Source of the DNA: Camarhynchus parvulus
Lineage: Eukaryota > Chordata > Aves > Passeriformes > Thraupidae
NCBI RefSeq assembly: GCF_901933205.1
Contig: NC_044600.1
Coordinates: forward strand, 13,430,501 to 13,494,500
Length of the DNA stretch: 64,000 bases
Reading direction: 5' to 3'
The position numbers and the translations under genes are program-made. Below, piece by piece: positions 37,135-50,873 of this stretch. How positions within the stretch are numbered: the first letter of the stretch is position 1; every line of letters starts with the position of its first letter. The notes beneath the pieces are model-generated. The model ran no database searches. It was not told the DNA's origin and saw only the letters and a list, made by a program, of their open reading frames with translations.

Positions 37135-40100
37135 AACCATGTATGAGTTTAGCTGTAATAGAGAAAGTAAAGATTTCCTTTCTGGTCTAGAGCTGAAGAC
37201 CAGACATTTTGTTCAAATTGAAAAAACGTCATTAAATCTAATATATTTTTTTCTTCCTCTGGCTCGGGAGGTTAGTAGAGAAATCCTTCTCAGGTGCAGA
37301 CTGCAAATGGACTCCATCCAATACAGAAATGTTCATGCTCTTCATTTGATATTGGATCAAGTCTTATTTTCATCTCTGACCAAGATTACTTTCACAATTC
37401 TGGCCTGTTTCTGGGTAATAGAGGTTTGTATGTAAATCTGTACTTACTAAAGTATTTTAAATCAGTTAATAAGTGGTAATGAGGTGAAGTTTTCCCCACA
37501 TTAAGTACGATTCCCACTGATTTTCAGAAGGCAGATATTTCTTTCTTGGTTTGTTCAGTTGTGGGCAGGGTGGGATGGGTGTCATTCTAACTTTTTTATA
37601 TTTGTTCTTTTTCTCATGAACAGACAAAACGAACTACAGTTTTATTGCCATGTATAGGGAGTTTAGGCACGGGGTTTCCATTAAGAATGATCTGTTACCT
37701 CCGAAAAAGTGTTAATGTTCCTAATTTTGCTTTATTGTTCTTCATTACATAGTTAATAGAAATGGAGGTACATGCCTAATTGCACCCTAATGAAAACCTG
37801 TCCTTTTATCTCTGGTTAGGAGCAGATCCATGGACATGGTATGAGGAAGAAAAGAACTTCCAAATGAATGGTGGGATCTCCTTGAGAGAGCTCTAAGGAG
37901 AGAAAGCTAGAAAATTGAGTTGTTTATCACAGCTTTTCTTCACTATCCTTTTCTCTAGTGACTTACAGATCAAAGTTAAGTTTCACAGCTTGCATTTAAT
38001 GACCTAATTTGGATTGTGGCTTGTATCAAAATGCTGAACAGAACATTTGCCATTTTCTATTTTTATTTTAGTCTTTCCCTATTGAAGCTATCCAGTAAAC
38101 TTTAGATTGCTTGAATTGCATGCTGATTCCCAGCTCTGTATGCAGTGCAGGACTTCATGTTCTTCATCCACACTCACAGGACTGCCTGCCTTCTACTCCA
38201 ATGCAATAATAAAAGAGCTAAGAGAGCTGTCCTTTATTTTTCAGCAGCTTCAGATAATGGCCTCTCATGCTACTAAAGTATTGCAGGATGGAGAGATGAA
38301 GAAAGTTACATTTTTAGGAGGAAAGATGAATATTTGCTCTTAGGCACCAGGAAACAGAGGCAACAGTTACCCTTCAAAATAAAAGGTCCAGAGATTGGTT
38401 GTGTCCAAGTGAAGCTGGAGAATCACTGGGATGTTGGGACCTTGTGCTGTGTCACACAAAGGATGCAGCTCACTAAAGGTGTTCATTTTGTATTTGTGAG
38501 GTTTCCTCTGTGTTGTATTAATTCCTCTGGACTTTTAAACAATATTTCTGCTATGTACATTCAGATAGGTTCTAAATATTCTTCCATACAAGTAGCTGTA
38601 GAAAAACTCTGCATTTCAGTAGGATTGCAAAATGCTGTCCACAGTGAATACTTCTCTGCCCCTGAAAATTGATTATTCCACTCTGTGTATTTTCCTGAAC
38701 CATTTAAGTGGATCAGATAGTTATAGATATTTGACAGGTTAAGTGATGGTCTGGCTAGAGTAGCACTTGTATGAGGTAAGTGAATTGCTTCCAGTAAACT
38801 TAGCCTATCTGTATTGTTAATATGCTACCTCCTGCCTTAAAAATGGTCAGTCAATTTGTTGCATGACATTTTTGGAGTAAGCGAGCTGTATGGATTAATT
38901 GACTTAATTCTAAATATGTAATTGATTTTTTTTCTATGTGATCTGCTCTACTATTTTTTTGTTTCTTCATAATTGACTTTCAGTGTATAAAGAACTTACT
39001 ATCGAATGCTTATTGAAAACTAAAATGAGAAAAAGCAATAGATAGTGAAGTTTTTTGCAGTCTGTCCTTTCTCATTACAGTTCTTGCAAACAGTTGTGCC
39101 TTGTCTGAAATAATGATTATTGCCAAATTATGTAGGAAGCCAGAAATAAGGACAAGTTGTATTCCCATGGTAAATGAATTAATTAGCATTTTCAAAGTTT
39201 TAATGGTACATCAGTAAATCAACTGGTGAAGTCATATGAACCTCCTGATGAATAAGGATTTCCTTCTCAAAGTTGTAGGGAAATAACAAAGAGGAGGAGT
39301 GGGTTTGACAGGAAATTTTGTTTAAGCTGTTGATTATATTGCTTCATTGCTCTTGTTCTCATTATAGTGCTCCTCGTTGCAAAATATGCTGGAGACATAT
39401 TGTCAGTGCAACAGATAGTGGTGAGAAAAGGGTGACTTAGAAAGCTTGAAATACTTCAGCCTATCTGTCAGTGGCCAAAGATAGCTTGACAGAATTGTGT
39501 TTCTGCTTGGTCAGAGGGATAAGTTGCGATTTCAAAATATCTCAGGAGCAGCCAGGACAAAGTGCCAGGGTTTGATTTTCCTGATATCAGCCTAAAGCCT
39601 CTCAAGTCAGGTGGATGTTTCTGGTCCTTTGTTTAATAGCTAAGTGACAGGAGATGTGGAATACCTTTTCAAATGCTGAGAGAATATCTGAGAGCTACAA
39701 CTGTGTGTTCAGTCTGATAGTTAAAAAAAAAATGTTATATTGGAAGAGACCTGGTATTTCTTTTTTAGCTTTATACTAGCTTTTACCTTTTGTCTTGTCT
39801 GTTTCTCCCCTCTATTTAGTCACATTTTGGGTCACAAGAATAAAGGAGTGAGTAATCTCTTGATGACTTCCATGTAGGTTTTGCTGCTGGAAAGACACTT
39901 TGGTTTGTGGGAGAAGAGCTCCATGTTGCAGGGCTGAAATCATTAGTGCTGAAGTCTATTGATCTGGCAACATGAGTTGCTGATGCAATATAGAAATAGG
40001 CAAAATATTTATGACCTGAGCTTTGGCATGCCCATCTGACTCATCCTGCTTTGCAGTGATATTTGAGAACAGAAAACTCCAATTTCTCAAACATGTTACA

Positions 40101-40890
40101 TTTTGTCCTGCAGCTCTAGCCCTTTGTAGAAGGACTGAAGAGATGTTCTTAATTTATTCTGATAACGGGAAGTTGCCATATCTTATGACATCTTTAAAAA
40201 GACCAATCATACTTTTAATTGCTTAATTAATCACAGCATGAAAGGGGAACAGTATTCAAGGACATTTAGTTCTTTTTTTTTTCTTTCCTATAAAGTTTAG
40301 TTGGCTGCTTCATCAAAGCTACTTTTTTGATAGTAGAGAATGTAGCTAAAATGGCTGATCAAACAAACACAAGATCATCCTTGACATTCTTGAGAGTAAG
40401 ATGACTGACCTACAAAGCCCAGCTAGATATTTCTAGCCCACTGGTGTGGATGAAAGCCTCTGATCTCTTTCCTAAGAATGTGCCTTTCTGTTTCAGCCAA
40501 ACATAGATTAAAAAATTCCCAAAAACCTAAAATATAACAGAAAGCTTAAAATCAGAGATGGGCATCTTGCCAAGTGGGGGAGAGCAGCTGAGATTCAGGT
40601 TCTCTGTGCTGGTCAATGAACTCATTAGTTCTCACCACTGAGAAACATGCTGCTTTCTTTGTCACACAACCTGTCTCATCTCATTAGCACAATGACTTGA
40701 ACATGTTGACAGCATGTAATGGTTTTCTCTGCATATCCTGAGAAGAGGTTTTAAACCAATTTGCTGCTTTCTTTGTAGGCAGAGTGTGACTGCTGATTGC
40801 TGCTAAGGGCTCTGAAAAGTTATTCGTTTGCCACAACTCCTATAGGTAAAATATGGAGCTGTGGAACATGATCCAGTGCAGCAGAGACCT

Positions 40891-40917
40891 CCTTCCTTCC
40901 TTCCTTCCTTCCTTCCC
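40891..40917. repeat. (CCTT)n microsatellite
   Basis: About six and a half perfect CCTT units. This is a polypyrimidine tetranucleotide repeat and a candidate polymorphic marker. It also produces the Pro/Ser/Phe-rich frame seen across it. Confidence 0.95.
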
Positions 40918-43900
40918 CTGGATGTTAATGAACTCCCACTCATTCCCAACTGGTCGCTGGGTGCAGGGAATGCATTCAGGATGAATCAACGTGCAGTGAC
41001 TCAACAGACAGCGTCTGCATTGGCTCTTTGTTTCCCTGAAAGCTATGAAAGCATGGCTAATTCTCAGAGCTGAAAGTTTAACATTTTCTGAGTGCATGGT
41101 CTGCGATTCAGAAACAGATTTAAATGTTAGACTTCATTCTTATCATGAAGTATCACTTACCTTATATGATCATGTATAAATTTTTTCCCATAGCATTAAT
41201 GGACTGACCAAAGCTTTCAATGAAAGTCTTACCTGCCCATTCTATTTATTAATTATTATTAAAAATAAACTCACCATATAGCAACCTTAAATAATGAACT
41301 CTCTATTTAGTGGTGAAATAATGTTTGAATGTTAAACTACGTTCAAGGAAAAATGTTAAAAAGGAAATGTAAAAACATTTTTTAAATTGTTTAATCTCTG
41401 ATAGTGAATAGCCTGTAAGAGCTGCTTTAAACAACAGTGAGGTTATTCACATTATTGCTGCTAGATTTAACCTTTTATCCCCTTTCTGGACTCTGTATCT
41501 AATGTAAGACTGGCACATACTGGAAAGCTGTTAAAATTCTCAAGTCCTGTGGTAATACCTTGGCTCAGGGGTGCTGGATGATTTCTTTGCACTGTTGCTG
41601 TAAGAAGAATTCACATGACCAAAGCTAAGCACAGTCCTGCATTGTTTTCAGGCAGGACTGTGAATACTTCAGTTCTACTTGACTTCATGTAATTGATAGG
41701 AGCTCAGCTTGCATTTCTTTTTCTCCACATAACCCTAAAGAAGGTCCTGTATCAATGTCCTGATAACAGTGAGCATTTTTACTATTGATAACTATCATGA
41801 AAAGTTAAATCTGTATGTATTCTCATGAAAGTTGTCATGCAGTAGAGGAATTTTTCAGGGGAAAGAAGAGACTAGTTTTATTTTTCTTGTACTCATTTCT
41901 GCTGAGGAAGGATTTATTTTTACAGTTCATAATACTTCATTTAGGCCAATGAATTCCACCTCAGTCTTATGGCTACAAGATACCACAGGTTATTGCTGTG
42001 CACTTATTTGTGACAAAAGGATTGAAGTGTTCCCCCAAATTCTACATTTGAAATGTTTTCATTATTACTCTGAAGTATCTGGAGACAGTCTGAATTTTAC
42101 TTTCATTGTGATATAAATATATTTTTTGATAAATAAACCTCAGTGATTAACCTCCAAATAACAGGCAAGAATTACTACTTGAAAGATTAATGTCCATTCT
42201 GAAAAGTGAAACAGTGTTTTTTATCTCTATATAATTTGTATATAAAGCTAGATATTTTATGCCTTTGATTTATTTTTTTTAGTTAATTTTTGGAATTATG
42301 TTCTGATCGGAGGGTGGCAAAACTACTAAGTTTGGAAAACTAATGTTTATTCACTTCCCTGGCAGATTGTCAATTTCTAAGGGCAGAAAACAAATATCCC
42401 ATGTGGACAGACACATTCCCAGCTCTCTCCTGTTCACTGAACTTGCTGGAGAGAGAACCTGCACAGCACTGGGCTAGGTGAGTAGCTCTGATTGCTTTGG
42501 ATTGATGGATGTGGAGCCTTCAAACTTGCATTTCAGTCTCCTGCTTAGTGCTGCTTTGAAAGCTTTCAACCTTGGGTCACAAACAGGGTTTGTTATGTGC
42601 AGGGACTCTGACCTAGAGTGCCACTGGCTGCATTTCATTCTGCTGCTTCAACGTTTTTGATTCAGCTTCCTCCTTTTATATGTAGCTCAGCTGGTAGCCT
42701 GTGGCTCCAAGCTGCTGTCATTTGATTTAACCACTCACAAATCAGCTAAGTCAAAATTAATTAATGAATTCCTGTTTCCTTCCTCCTGAGCTCTCCTAAA
42801 TAATTCGTTTTTAATTTACTCAAAGTACTAAAAACATTTGGCTTGACATTATTTGTCCAAGGTGACTATGAAAATGGGAATGCTCAAAAAACCATTTGTA
42901 CAATGCTACGTTTGGAATGCTTGCATAGTTGTTTTTAAATGCCTGACTTTATTGTAGACAAGGGGGAAGACATAGGTCTTACTTTCAGAAGTGGTAGAAG
43001 CTGAATAAGAAATAAATAAGGCATAATATCTCTTTCCCCATGTGATGAAATGGCTCTTAAAAAAAATAGTCCATATTAAAAGCTGGTATTTATTGAATCT
43101 CCCAGAATTAAAAACACACTCGAGCAGCAGAAACTCATCAGAGCTGAAGCTCCCACTATCCTTTTTCTGTGACATACCATAAGTAGAGGATGCACTCACT
43201 GCATCATCAAATGAAGCTGGTAATTGTAGGGTCACTACAAATTTTATTTTGCTTTTATAGAATTGTATTTCTTTAAAGGAGACCAGAAGAAATACATGCA
43301 CAGCAGCAGGGGAGCCTGTAGCTGCTTGTATCTTGGGTTTTGTAAAATGAACTTGACCTTTCAGCAGTGCCAGGATGATTCCTGTGATATGCCAGCAGCA
43401 GAAGAAAGAGCAGCTCAGGAAACATGAAAGGAACTTTCAACAATGAGTAAATATGAGCTTAGAATTGCACTTGGCCCCAACTGATTTTTTTTTCTAATTT
43501 ATGTAGCAGCTTAATCACTGTTTGTAATTTTTCAAAGGCAATTAATGGCTGAAGTTACTGAAAGATGAGTCAGGTTTCCTCGGCAATTTGACACCTGCAG
43601 ATTTTTTAAGGCAAAGGTTCCTGATCCAAGTCAGGTCAGCACGGCCAAAGGCTGCTGGGCTCTGTGCAGGTTGTGTTCTGCTTTGATTCTTGTCTCATAC
43701 CTTGCTTTTTGATCTACCTGGAGATATTACTCTGATTTTGTAATCCTCTCTATGGGCAGAAGGAAATGAGCAGAAATATACTTAAATATGAATGTTGTTT
43801 AGTAATACTTATGTTAAACCATCTTTTCTTCACCTCTTCCCCAGTGCTTTAAACAGCTTTGCATGAAGTTTCAGCTATGCAGATGTTTGCAGTGGAGATG

Positions 43901-46900
43901 TAAATTCTTGACCTGGGTTTGTCTAAAGCACCATTTCTGTGGCATAGCAGAGATCTGTCTTTTGCAGTGGCCACCTGATGGTGGTTGTAAAGAAAGGGCA
44001 GTGAGGCTGTGTGTAAACAGAGTACAACTGCAGAGAGGCACTCACACCTGTTTCATTTTATTTTGTTTGTGTTACATGTACAAAAGATATTCTCATAGAT
44101 GGTCAGAAGAGCTTCCACTTCTGCATAGATACTCAATGAATCCTTCCCATCAAAAAGATCATTCTGTTTTTTTCCCAGATTTGAGCTCAGCCACTGTTAA
44201 TGTCATTTTTGCTAAAGCAAAAGGGAGAAAGTTGAGCTGTTCCTGGTGCAGAATCCCACTGTGTGGTACTTATCTTCAATAAAGAGAGGCTTGTCTGACA
44301 TCCCTGCTTTCTCACATGCCACTGCCCAGCCTTTGAAGGAGCAGACTGGTGCAGGGAAAATGAAGAGAAGCCAGGCCTGGGTAGAAATAGTTCATCCCTC
44401 TGTAGCTACTCTGATATCCGTATGATTTCCCCCTGGAAAATGGAACATATGCTCATTTGAAAGGCTGTAACTCTGCAAATTGCCCTCTAACCAAAGATGT
44501 TATAAATGGCAGTTATTTTGTAGGGGATTTCAAAAGATTTATATCATTTGGTGTGCTGGAAGAAGAAAATTATGACAAAGCAACGGATTTTTACCTTTTT
44601 TGCTCATTATGACATAAAAATATTCTCTTCCTTGGGCATTTTGCAAATAGTTTTGAACAAAAAACTATTCTTTTCTCTGTAGTATTTTGTTATCCTGAAA
44701 CATTTTAAAGAATCATATTTCTTTCAAAGCAGTATTGAGAAAGAAGGAAGATGCCATCAATATTTTTACTTCAAATGCCTAAAAATGTTAGAAAGAACTC
44801 CTGACCAGTTATCTGCCACCATTTTCCTTCAATTTAAGCCAGTCTGAATAAATAATTATTTCATCTCCTCATGCCGCAGAGACACAGCTCTCCTCACTCG
44901 TGGCTCTCCAAACAGAGTGAGGTCCTCTTCCATCTCCTTGGTCCTTGCTTTCCTCCCTAAAGGAGGCCTGGAATCACCCACTGGCTTTACTGCCTGAAAA
45001 ATAAGCTGTTTGGCTTTCTTCAAGGGATAATGTTTTACTGAGCACTGCCATTATTTAGAGTGGTTGCACACATAATATTTAAAAACCACAATGGCAATTA
45101 ATTTCTTGTGTTATTTATATTTTTGGAGTAAAAATAATTATAACTTTTACTAGGAGTAACCCTTAAATAAATTTTGTATTAATAATTAATTACTCAAAGG
45201 GAACTAATTGCCTGTCACAGGGATGTGCAGCATGAGGCACTGCTTGAATAATAAATAGCAGGCTGTTCCCATAAACATATGCTGAAATCAGTGGCACTGA
45301 GTAATGAAAATCGTGCATCATAAAGAGAACAGGATGGTAGAAGTTCTGCAAAAGAGTCTTAATGTGGCACAGATCCTGAGCTGACAATTACAAACACAAA
45401 TCTGCAGTGGAGCAGATTCCCAACTGGCATAACTTGCTGCAATGTCACCAAACTGAGAGCCACCAGCTTAGAATTGGGGTGGGGATTGTGCAGTTCCTGT
45501 CACATAAGTCAAAGTGCTTTGAGGTGCATTCTCAGGAATGCCCAGATTTGGATGCTCAGCTCTTTCAGTGCTGCTGCTTTCAGTGCTCACCTTTGGACTT
45601 TGCACTAAATTGCAATGGCTTGAATTCTGTTCAGTCTCAGCTGCAGCGCAGTTTGAGGTTGTTTTTAAGCCCCTTTCTGTCAAGAGAAATAGCTCTTTGC
45701 TCAGCACATGGGTCAAGACACCAGTGTGAATCCACCTGCAGTCCCAGAATGTGTTAGTACAAGATCTGGGTTTGTTTCATAGTAGCTTCATGATTGGCTT
45801 TGTCTCCTTTAGAACAGACTTCTCATTTCTTGGTATCAGACATTCCTTCTGTTCTACATGAGACTAAACAGTTCTGATCTCAAAAGGATTGACCTTCAGG
45901 GCTGTTTCTTTCAGCAGATCCTTCCTTCAATGACTGTCTGCAGAGGCACCCTTGAAGTTATACAGAATTCTGCCAAATGCAAAGAGGTGGAAGATGTAAA
46001 GAGAGGGAGGTAACACTTAAGCACTGTGGAAAGCCATTGATGTAACTTGGGAATCTTCATAATTTCTCTCTTTTTAATCACAGCATGCTGAGGGGTAGCA
46101 TTTATATTGAGAACTGTTATGTTTAGAGTGAGTACCACAAATTTTCTGTGGGATGGGTCACAGCTGAGCAGCTGCTCCAAAAGCAGTGTCAGTTGAAGTG
46201 CTGGCTGCTTGCACTGCACAAGTGTCTGGAAGTGCAACACTGCTGGATCTAATGATTCACAACTGAAAGCTCACACAGAAATGCAGAACCAGTGTTCCAG
46301 TGTCTCTGAGCCTTCCCATGAATGACCAAATTATGACTGGTTATTTTCCAGTCTCACAAAGTATTTTTCCAATCAACCATATAGAATGAGAACTAAAAAG
46401 GTTTAACTACTCCTTTCTGGCCCTGCTGAAATTCAATCCAAACAGATCTAGTTTTGCACACAGCTGAGATGGAAAAAAGTTTTTCAAGGGTGTCTGCTGA
46501 GGAAACCAGAATCTGAAATCTTCAACAAAACCGAATTTAATTAAAAGTTTCAATTTTGCTAAAATATAAAAAACATTGGAATAAATCCACAGTAAGGGTC
46601 TTTTCTTCACTGAGGAACCAGCAGCTGTTTCCAACAAGCTTAATGGAAGCACATGAGAAGTCACCAGTGATTAACTGTCAAACTGACAGGTCTTCTGTTG
46701 TTTCATAATCCCATTTATGACCCCATACTGTTCTATAAATTCACAATTAAAAGAAAACTTTCCCTGTAGTAGCTAATTTTCTTATAACTGGCTCTTCAAA
46801 AAGAACTTAAACAGAGAATGTTAATAAACTTGAATATTGAAACTTACACTGAGCACTACTCATTCAGAAAGAAACCCTTAATTACATGTAAAATTGAGGG

Positions 46901-49900
46901 ACACATGGCTAATGGCACCCTGTTTTGTCTAAACTAGAGTACTGATTTTTTTTATTATTACTTGCATACCAAAGTCACAGATTGAAAATAATTTTTAATA
47001 CTGAGTATATTCACTCTGCATTTCTAACTACTTTGTTCTCATGGCTGGAAAAAGAAAGGGGCAAATTCTTCCCCAAGAAGTCAGGAAAAGAGTTGTACAA
47101 GCTGTTTAAATGCACTAGAGAGGTAAGATGAGTCATGCAGGGAATGTTGATTTGTCTCCTGCCAGGGGTCAGAAATGCCAAGGTGTACAAACTGAGCCCA
47201 CATGGTTTTTAATAAACTGGTAGAAAATTCAGTGTTGAGAAAGTATAGAACCTGCCTTGCTAGAAAACAAGAATCAGGTGTAGGAGCCTGCCTCTGATGG
47301 TGGGCTGCATTTACAATTCCAAATGATCAGGGCGGGGAAGAGAAGTCTGTCCAGCCATTTGCACTGTGTTGCATAATACCTCTAATGCTTCTGAATTGTT
47401 AGGATTGATAACCCTTGTAATTTTGAAACTTGACACTAATGCAAATATGCATCTAGTATTTAAAGAAAAAAAAAGCCTGATGGATGGTATAGGATGTCTT
47501 ATTTAAATGTTCTGTCAGATAACAGATCCTGAATCAAAGAGAAATCACCCCTAGGACAATTTTCTAAACTACCTATGGATTAAATACTCTGTGAAATGGA
47601 GATTTTCCAGGACTAGGCCTTAATGATTCTATAGTCCAATATTTTCTGACTAATATCTGAAAGGTATTTTGATCACCTCCTGAAAAAAATCTCATTGACA
47701 ACAACAATCTCATCATTACATCAATGTATATTTGTTTTGGGCTTTCTCTTTTTCTAGCAGGGAAGCCTAAATAATAGTGCTGCCCTACCTTACTTTAAAA
47801 ACCCTGTATGTCTTCTGTGACAGCCAATGAGATTATAGACTTACAGAGCAGTAGATGTTGGCAGAATAATTGAAAGCCTGGTTAGGTTGATTTGTATTAT
47901 GTTGTAAGATTGCAGAAGATTAAAGATATCTCCCATTCCCAGTGATATACCTGAGTTAAGATTTAAAGGTTAGCCAAAGAAATCACATTTTTTTTACCCG
48001 ACAGGATGCTTGATCCAAGTAACAAAAGCATCACCTCCCTTTTTATCTGCATTTTCAGCACTATGTCAATCACAGGAGTGAAGTGCACTGGTTGTAAAAT
48101 AAGCCATTATTGTATTGTGATTCTCCTGTAATCTGTTCTAGCATGGCCTTGATAATGCCACCCTATTAAAATCCTTCCTCCAGTTCCTAATAGTGCTGTG
48201 TGCATCAAATTCTATTTCTTTTACATTCAAACCCCTAACTCTGTACATTTGACCTTGCATGAGATCCTCCACTGCTGAAAGTTTCCACAACTCCACTGAA
48301 ATGAAAATACAAAGAATAAATAGGTATAGGTATATATATAAAAAAAAAATCTGGCATCCCATCAAAAAACAACACTTAATTTTATTTCTCAGTTACATTC
48401 AGCAAGCAAATTTCACAGTAATGCTAAGAGTAGTTTCCTTGCTCTGCTCTTTGATTGACTTGCATGTAACTTTTCATGAGGATTCTCTCTGTAATAAATG
48501 ATCTAGCATTTTAACCACAGGGTTGTTTTTTTATTTGATGCTTTTCACAGCAATTTTTATCACAGGTATTGACTGAATCTCTGGAATGCTCTTTCTGAAG
48601 TCAGTTGTAAAGTTGTTAAATTGTGAGTACCACGAGCACTGATGGCAGACAGGACTGGCAGTTTGTCAGTGGTGTTCACTCCTCAACCAGTGGAGCTGTG
48701 TCTGAGAGAGACTCAAGGCAGTGTTTGATAGCACATAATAACAGATGTGTAATCCAGAAATGAAATATTGTGAGCTGTGTGAATAACCATATAATGAGAA
48801 AGAGAGGGGTTCTGTGTCATTATCTCCACATTTGGTTATATAAATACTACACAAATGCAGAAATATGATTAAATCCTCTGGGCTTCCTGCCAGTCTATTT
48901 GCTATTTCACTTTATGTGGCCTTGTATACCTTATTGCTCTGCCAGAACTCCCACTGCCATGTGTGTCACTGATACATGCTTGTGAAGGCAAGGAATATGC
49001 TATCAGGTAGCATAATTATGGTGATTACTCCGTGGGTTTTTAGTATTACATTTTTAGTGCTCTTTCTCATAAGGTAGAACACAGTCCTATAAGATTTTTT
49101 TCACCCTTCATCACCTGAGCTTAGAAGCTCTTTAGGAAAGCTGTGTGGATTTGAACCATGGAACATAAAAACGGAGGTGAGCCTCTGTATTTTGGGTGGT
49201 TGTCTATAATTTAGCATTTTTGATCAATTTGTAAGAGTCAAAAAATCTAAATGAATAGAACAGCAAAATTTTAAACATACATGATGTACCACTAATGATA
49301 TAAGATAGAAAAGACAGAAATGTATAGAAATATATATGTTTCTCTATACTTTTTCACTCTTTCTGGAGGAAAGTATTAGGAACTCTCAGGAACTGAATAT
49401 TTGTAAAGATACAACTTTGACACTTTCATCCATAACAGAAGCAGTCACTTCCTTTCTTCCAAAATCTGCAGACCATGACAAAGCTGGAAAGTTGCTGAGA
49501 AATACCTTGGGAGTGTAAAAGACAAGCTGTAGGAAGCTGTTTCCACTTTATATTCCACACTGAAATAAAAAGAATAACAGTCCTTTAAAGGACATCAGAT
49601 ACAGTTTATTAGGCATACCTTCAGTAATTTGGTTTTGTTTGGAAGCGCATTCAAAATAATAAAACATAAACAATACAGCATCTAATTGCATGAGGATTTG
49701 ACTTGGTTCCTCAAAAATTGTTTTGAGTGATTTACAAAGACTTAGATTTTCATTCAGATCTGCACTTGGTGTGTTGAAAGACTACTACTGATTTCTTTAG
49801 GGTTTGTAAGGAGTAACTATGAATAGACAGTGCTTTAGTCACCAATCGCCACTTTATACAGGTGCCAGTATAAAGTCACTGTCCTTTATACCAGGACAGG

Positions 49901-50174
49901 GGTGAAGGGAATCTCTAGAGAGCTGTTGATGATCTTCAGTGTGAAATCATTCTTCTATCAGCCTGGAGGACCTTGGTTAACAAAAGTTCCCTTTCAGGTG
50001 TCAAAAAAGCTTCATAGAATTTATTTTGCATCATTCTTGACAATAAGTTCATTTTACTGCAAAATGATGCTGTATGAGGTATAATTTCTGATAAATAATT
50101 TAGCTGACCACATTCCACCTGAGCTCAGATATAATGGCAGCTTCTGAGCCTACCTAGCCAGAATTCACACCAAA
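40918..50174. other. Non-coding sequence, no gene seen
   Basis: This is about 9 kb of unique AT-rich DNA. Open frames reach 139 codons (plus 43863-44282) and 131 codons (minus 42906-43301) without recognisable domains. AT-rich, ATTA-dense sequence at about 45040-45330 is noted under findings as possible conserved non-coding DNA. No retroelement remnant could be recognised here. Confidence 0.6.
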
Positions 50175-50203
50175 AATAAATAAATAAATGAATGAATGAA
50201 TAA
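50175..50203. repeat. (AAAT)n/(AATG)n microsatellite
   Basis: About three AAAT units are followed by three AATG units and a further AATAAA. It is a compound tetranucleotide repeat. Confidence 0.85.
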
Positions 50204-50831
50204 ACACTGCAAGTTTTCTTTATAGTAATGTATAGAAAGTCTAACTTAACATTATTTGCATGTGTTTCACACCCTGTTAAAGCAATTTCTTATCTGTGCT
50301 GTGAGTCAAATAGTTGATATAAAGCTGACACTGGGAAAATAATCTGGGAGAAGTGTGTCAATTAGAAATCCTTGATGGCATGTTGGATGTACAGAGGCTT
50401 GTAAATGGTGGGCAAGCTGCATTCTATAGCCCTGCATTATGAATAGCCCAATTGTGAGTAATCCAAATTTCAAAGCACAGGCTGGCCTGAGGAGGTGTAT
50501 ACAAGTGATTAGAATTTCAAAGACCTCAGAATAAACACCAGCTCTTTGATGGGATAATTTATGCATGGAATGGCAGGAAGAGCTGTCTGAGTTGTTCTTG
50601 GAAAGTTCACACGGAGCAGCATTACGGTCTTGAAAATAAATTTTGATATTAGATTACTGGAATGTGAGCACAGTATTGGAGTTCACTGAATTAAGGCATT
50701 GACAAAGGTTCCCCTATGAAATATCAGTTGGAAACTGTCAATACTTTAAGAATTGAGGAAAAAGAAGAAGACAAATAGTACCAAAGAAAAGAAAACATCA
50801 TTAGTTCAGTAAAATTTATTATTTTATTCCT

Positions 50832-50873
50832 TGTATTCCTCAAGGGGTATTATCATGCCCCTTGAGGAATACA
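50832..50873. repeat. Perfect 16-bp inverted repeat (hairpin)
   Basis: TGTATTCCTCAAGGGG at 50832-50847 is exactly complementary to 50858-50873. The 10-nt spacer can add a T.G wobble and two A-T pairs, leaving only a 4-nt loop. A run of seven T follows at 50874-50880. It resembles a bacterial terminator only by form, and nothing else supports bacterial DNA. At 42 nt it is short for a pre-miRNA. A templated fold-back insertion during replication repair would explain such perfection. Confidence 0.92.

Larger units (their letters stand above)
30754..40890. other. Non-coding sequence, no gene seen
   Basis: This is about 10 kb of unique DNA. It holds an exon-like block at 32440-32510 (see findings), a GC-richer patch at about 34300-34700 with overlapping meaningless frames on both strands, an alternating AT palindrome at about 35576-35610, and a T/G low-complexity tract at about 37052-37134. 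31390-31900 and 38830-39000 have the look of conserved non-coding DNA but cannot be verified here. The 133-codon plus frame at 37034-37435 begins inside the T/G tract, which explains its hydrophobic start. Confidence 0.6.

Noticed and set aside
37034..37435. 133-codon frame beginning with what looks like a signal anchor
   Set aside because: The hydrophobic start is the T/G low-complexity tract translated.
43863..44282. 139-codon plus-strand open frame ending near an AATAAA
   Set aside because: Cysteine-rich but without a regular motif spacing. The AATAAA at about 44278 is not enough to infer a gene.
49925..49975. Possible further CR1 3' end (GATGATCTTC ... ATCATTCTTCTAT)
   Set aside because: The similarity is limited to two short words that also occur by chance. 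The ordered landmarks seen at 6050 and 27537 are missing.
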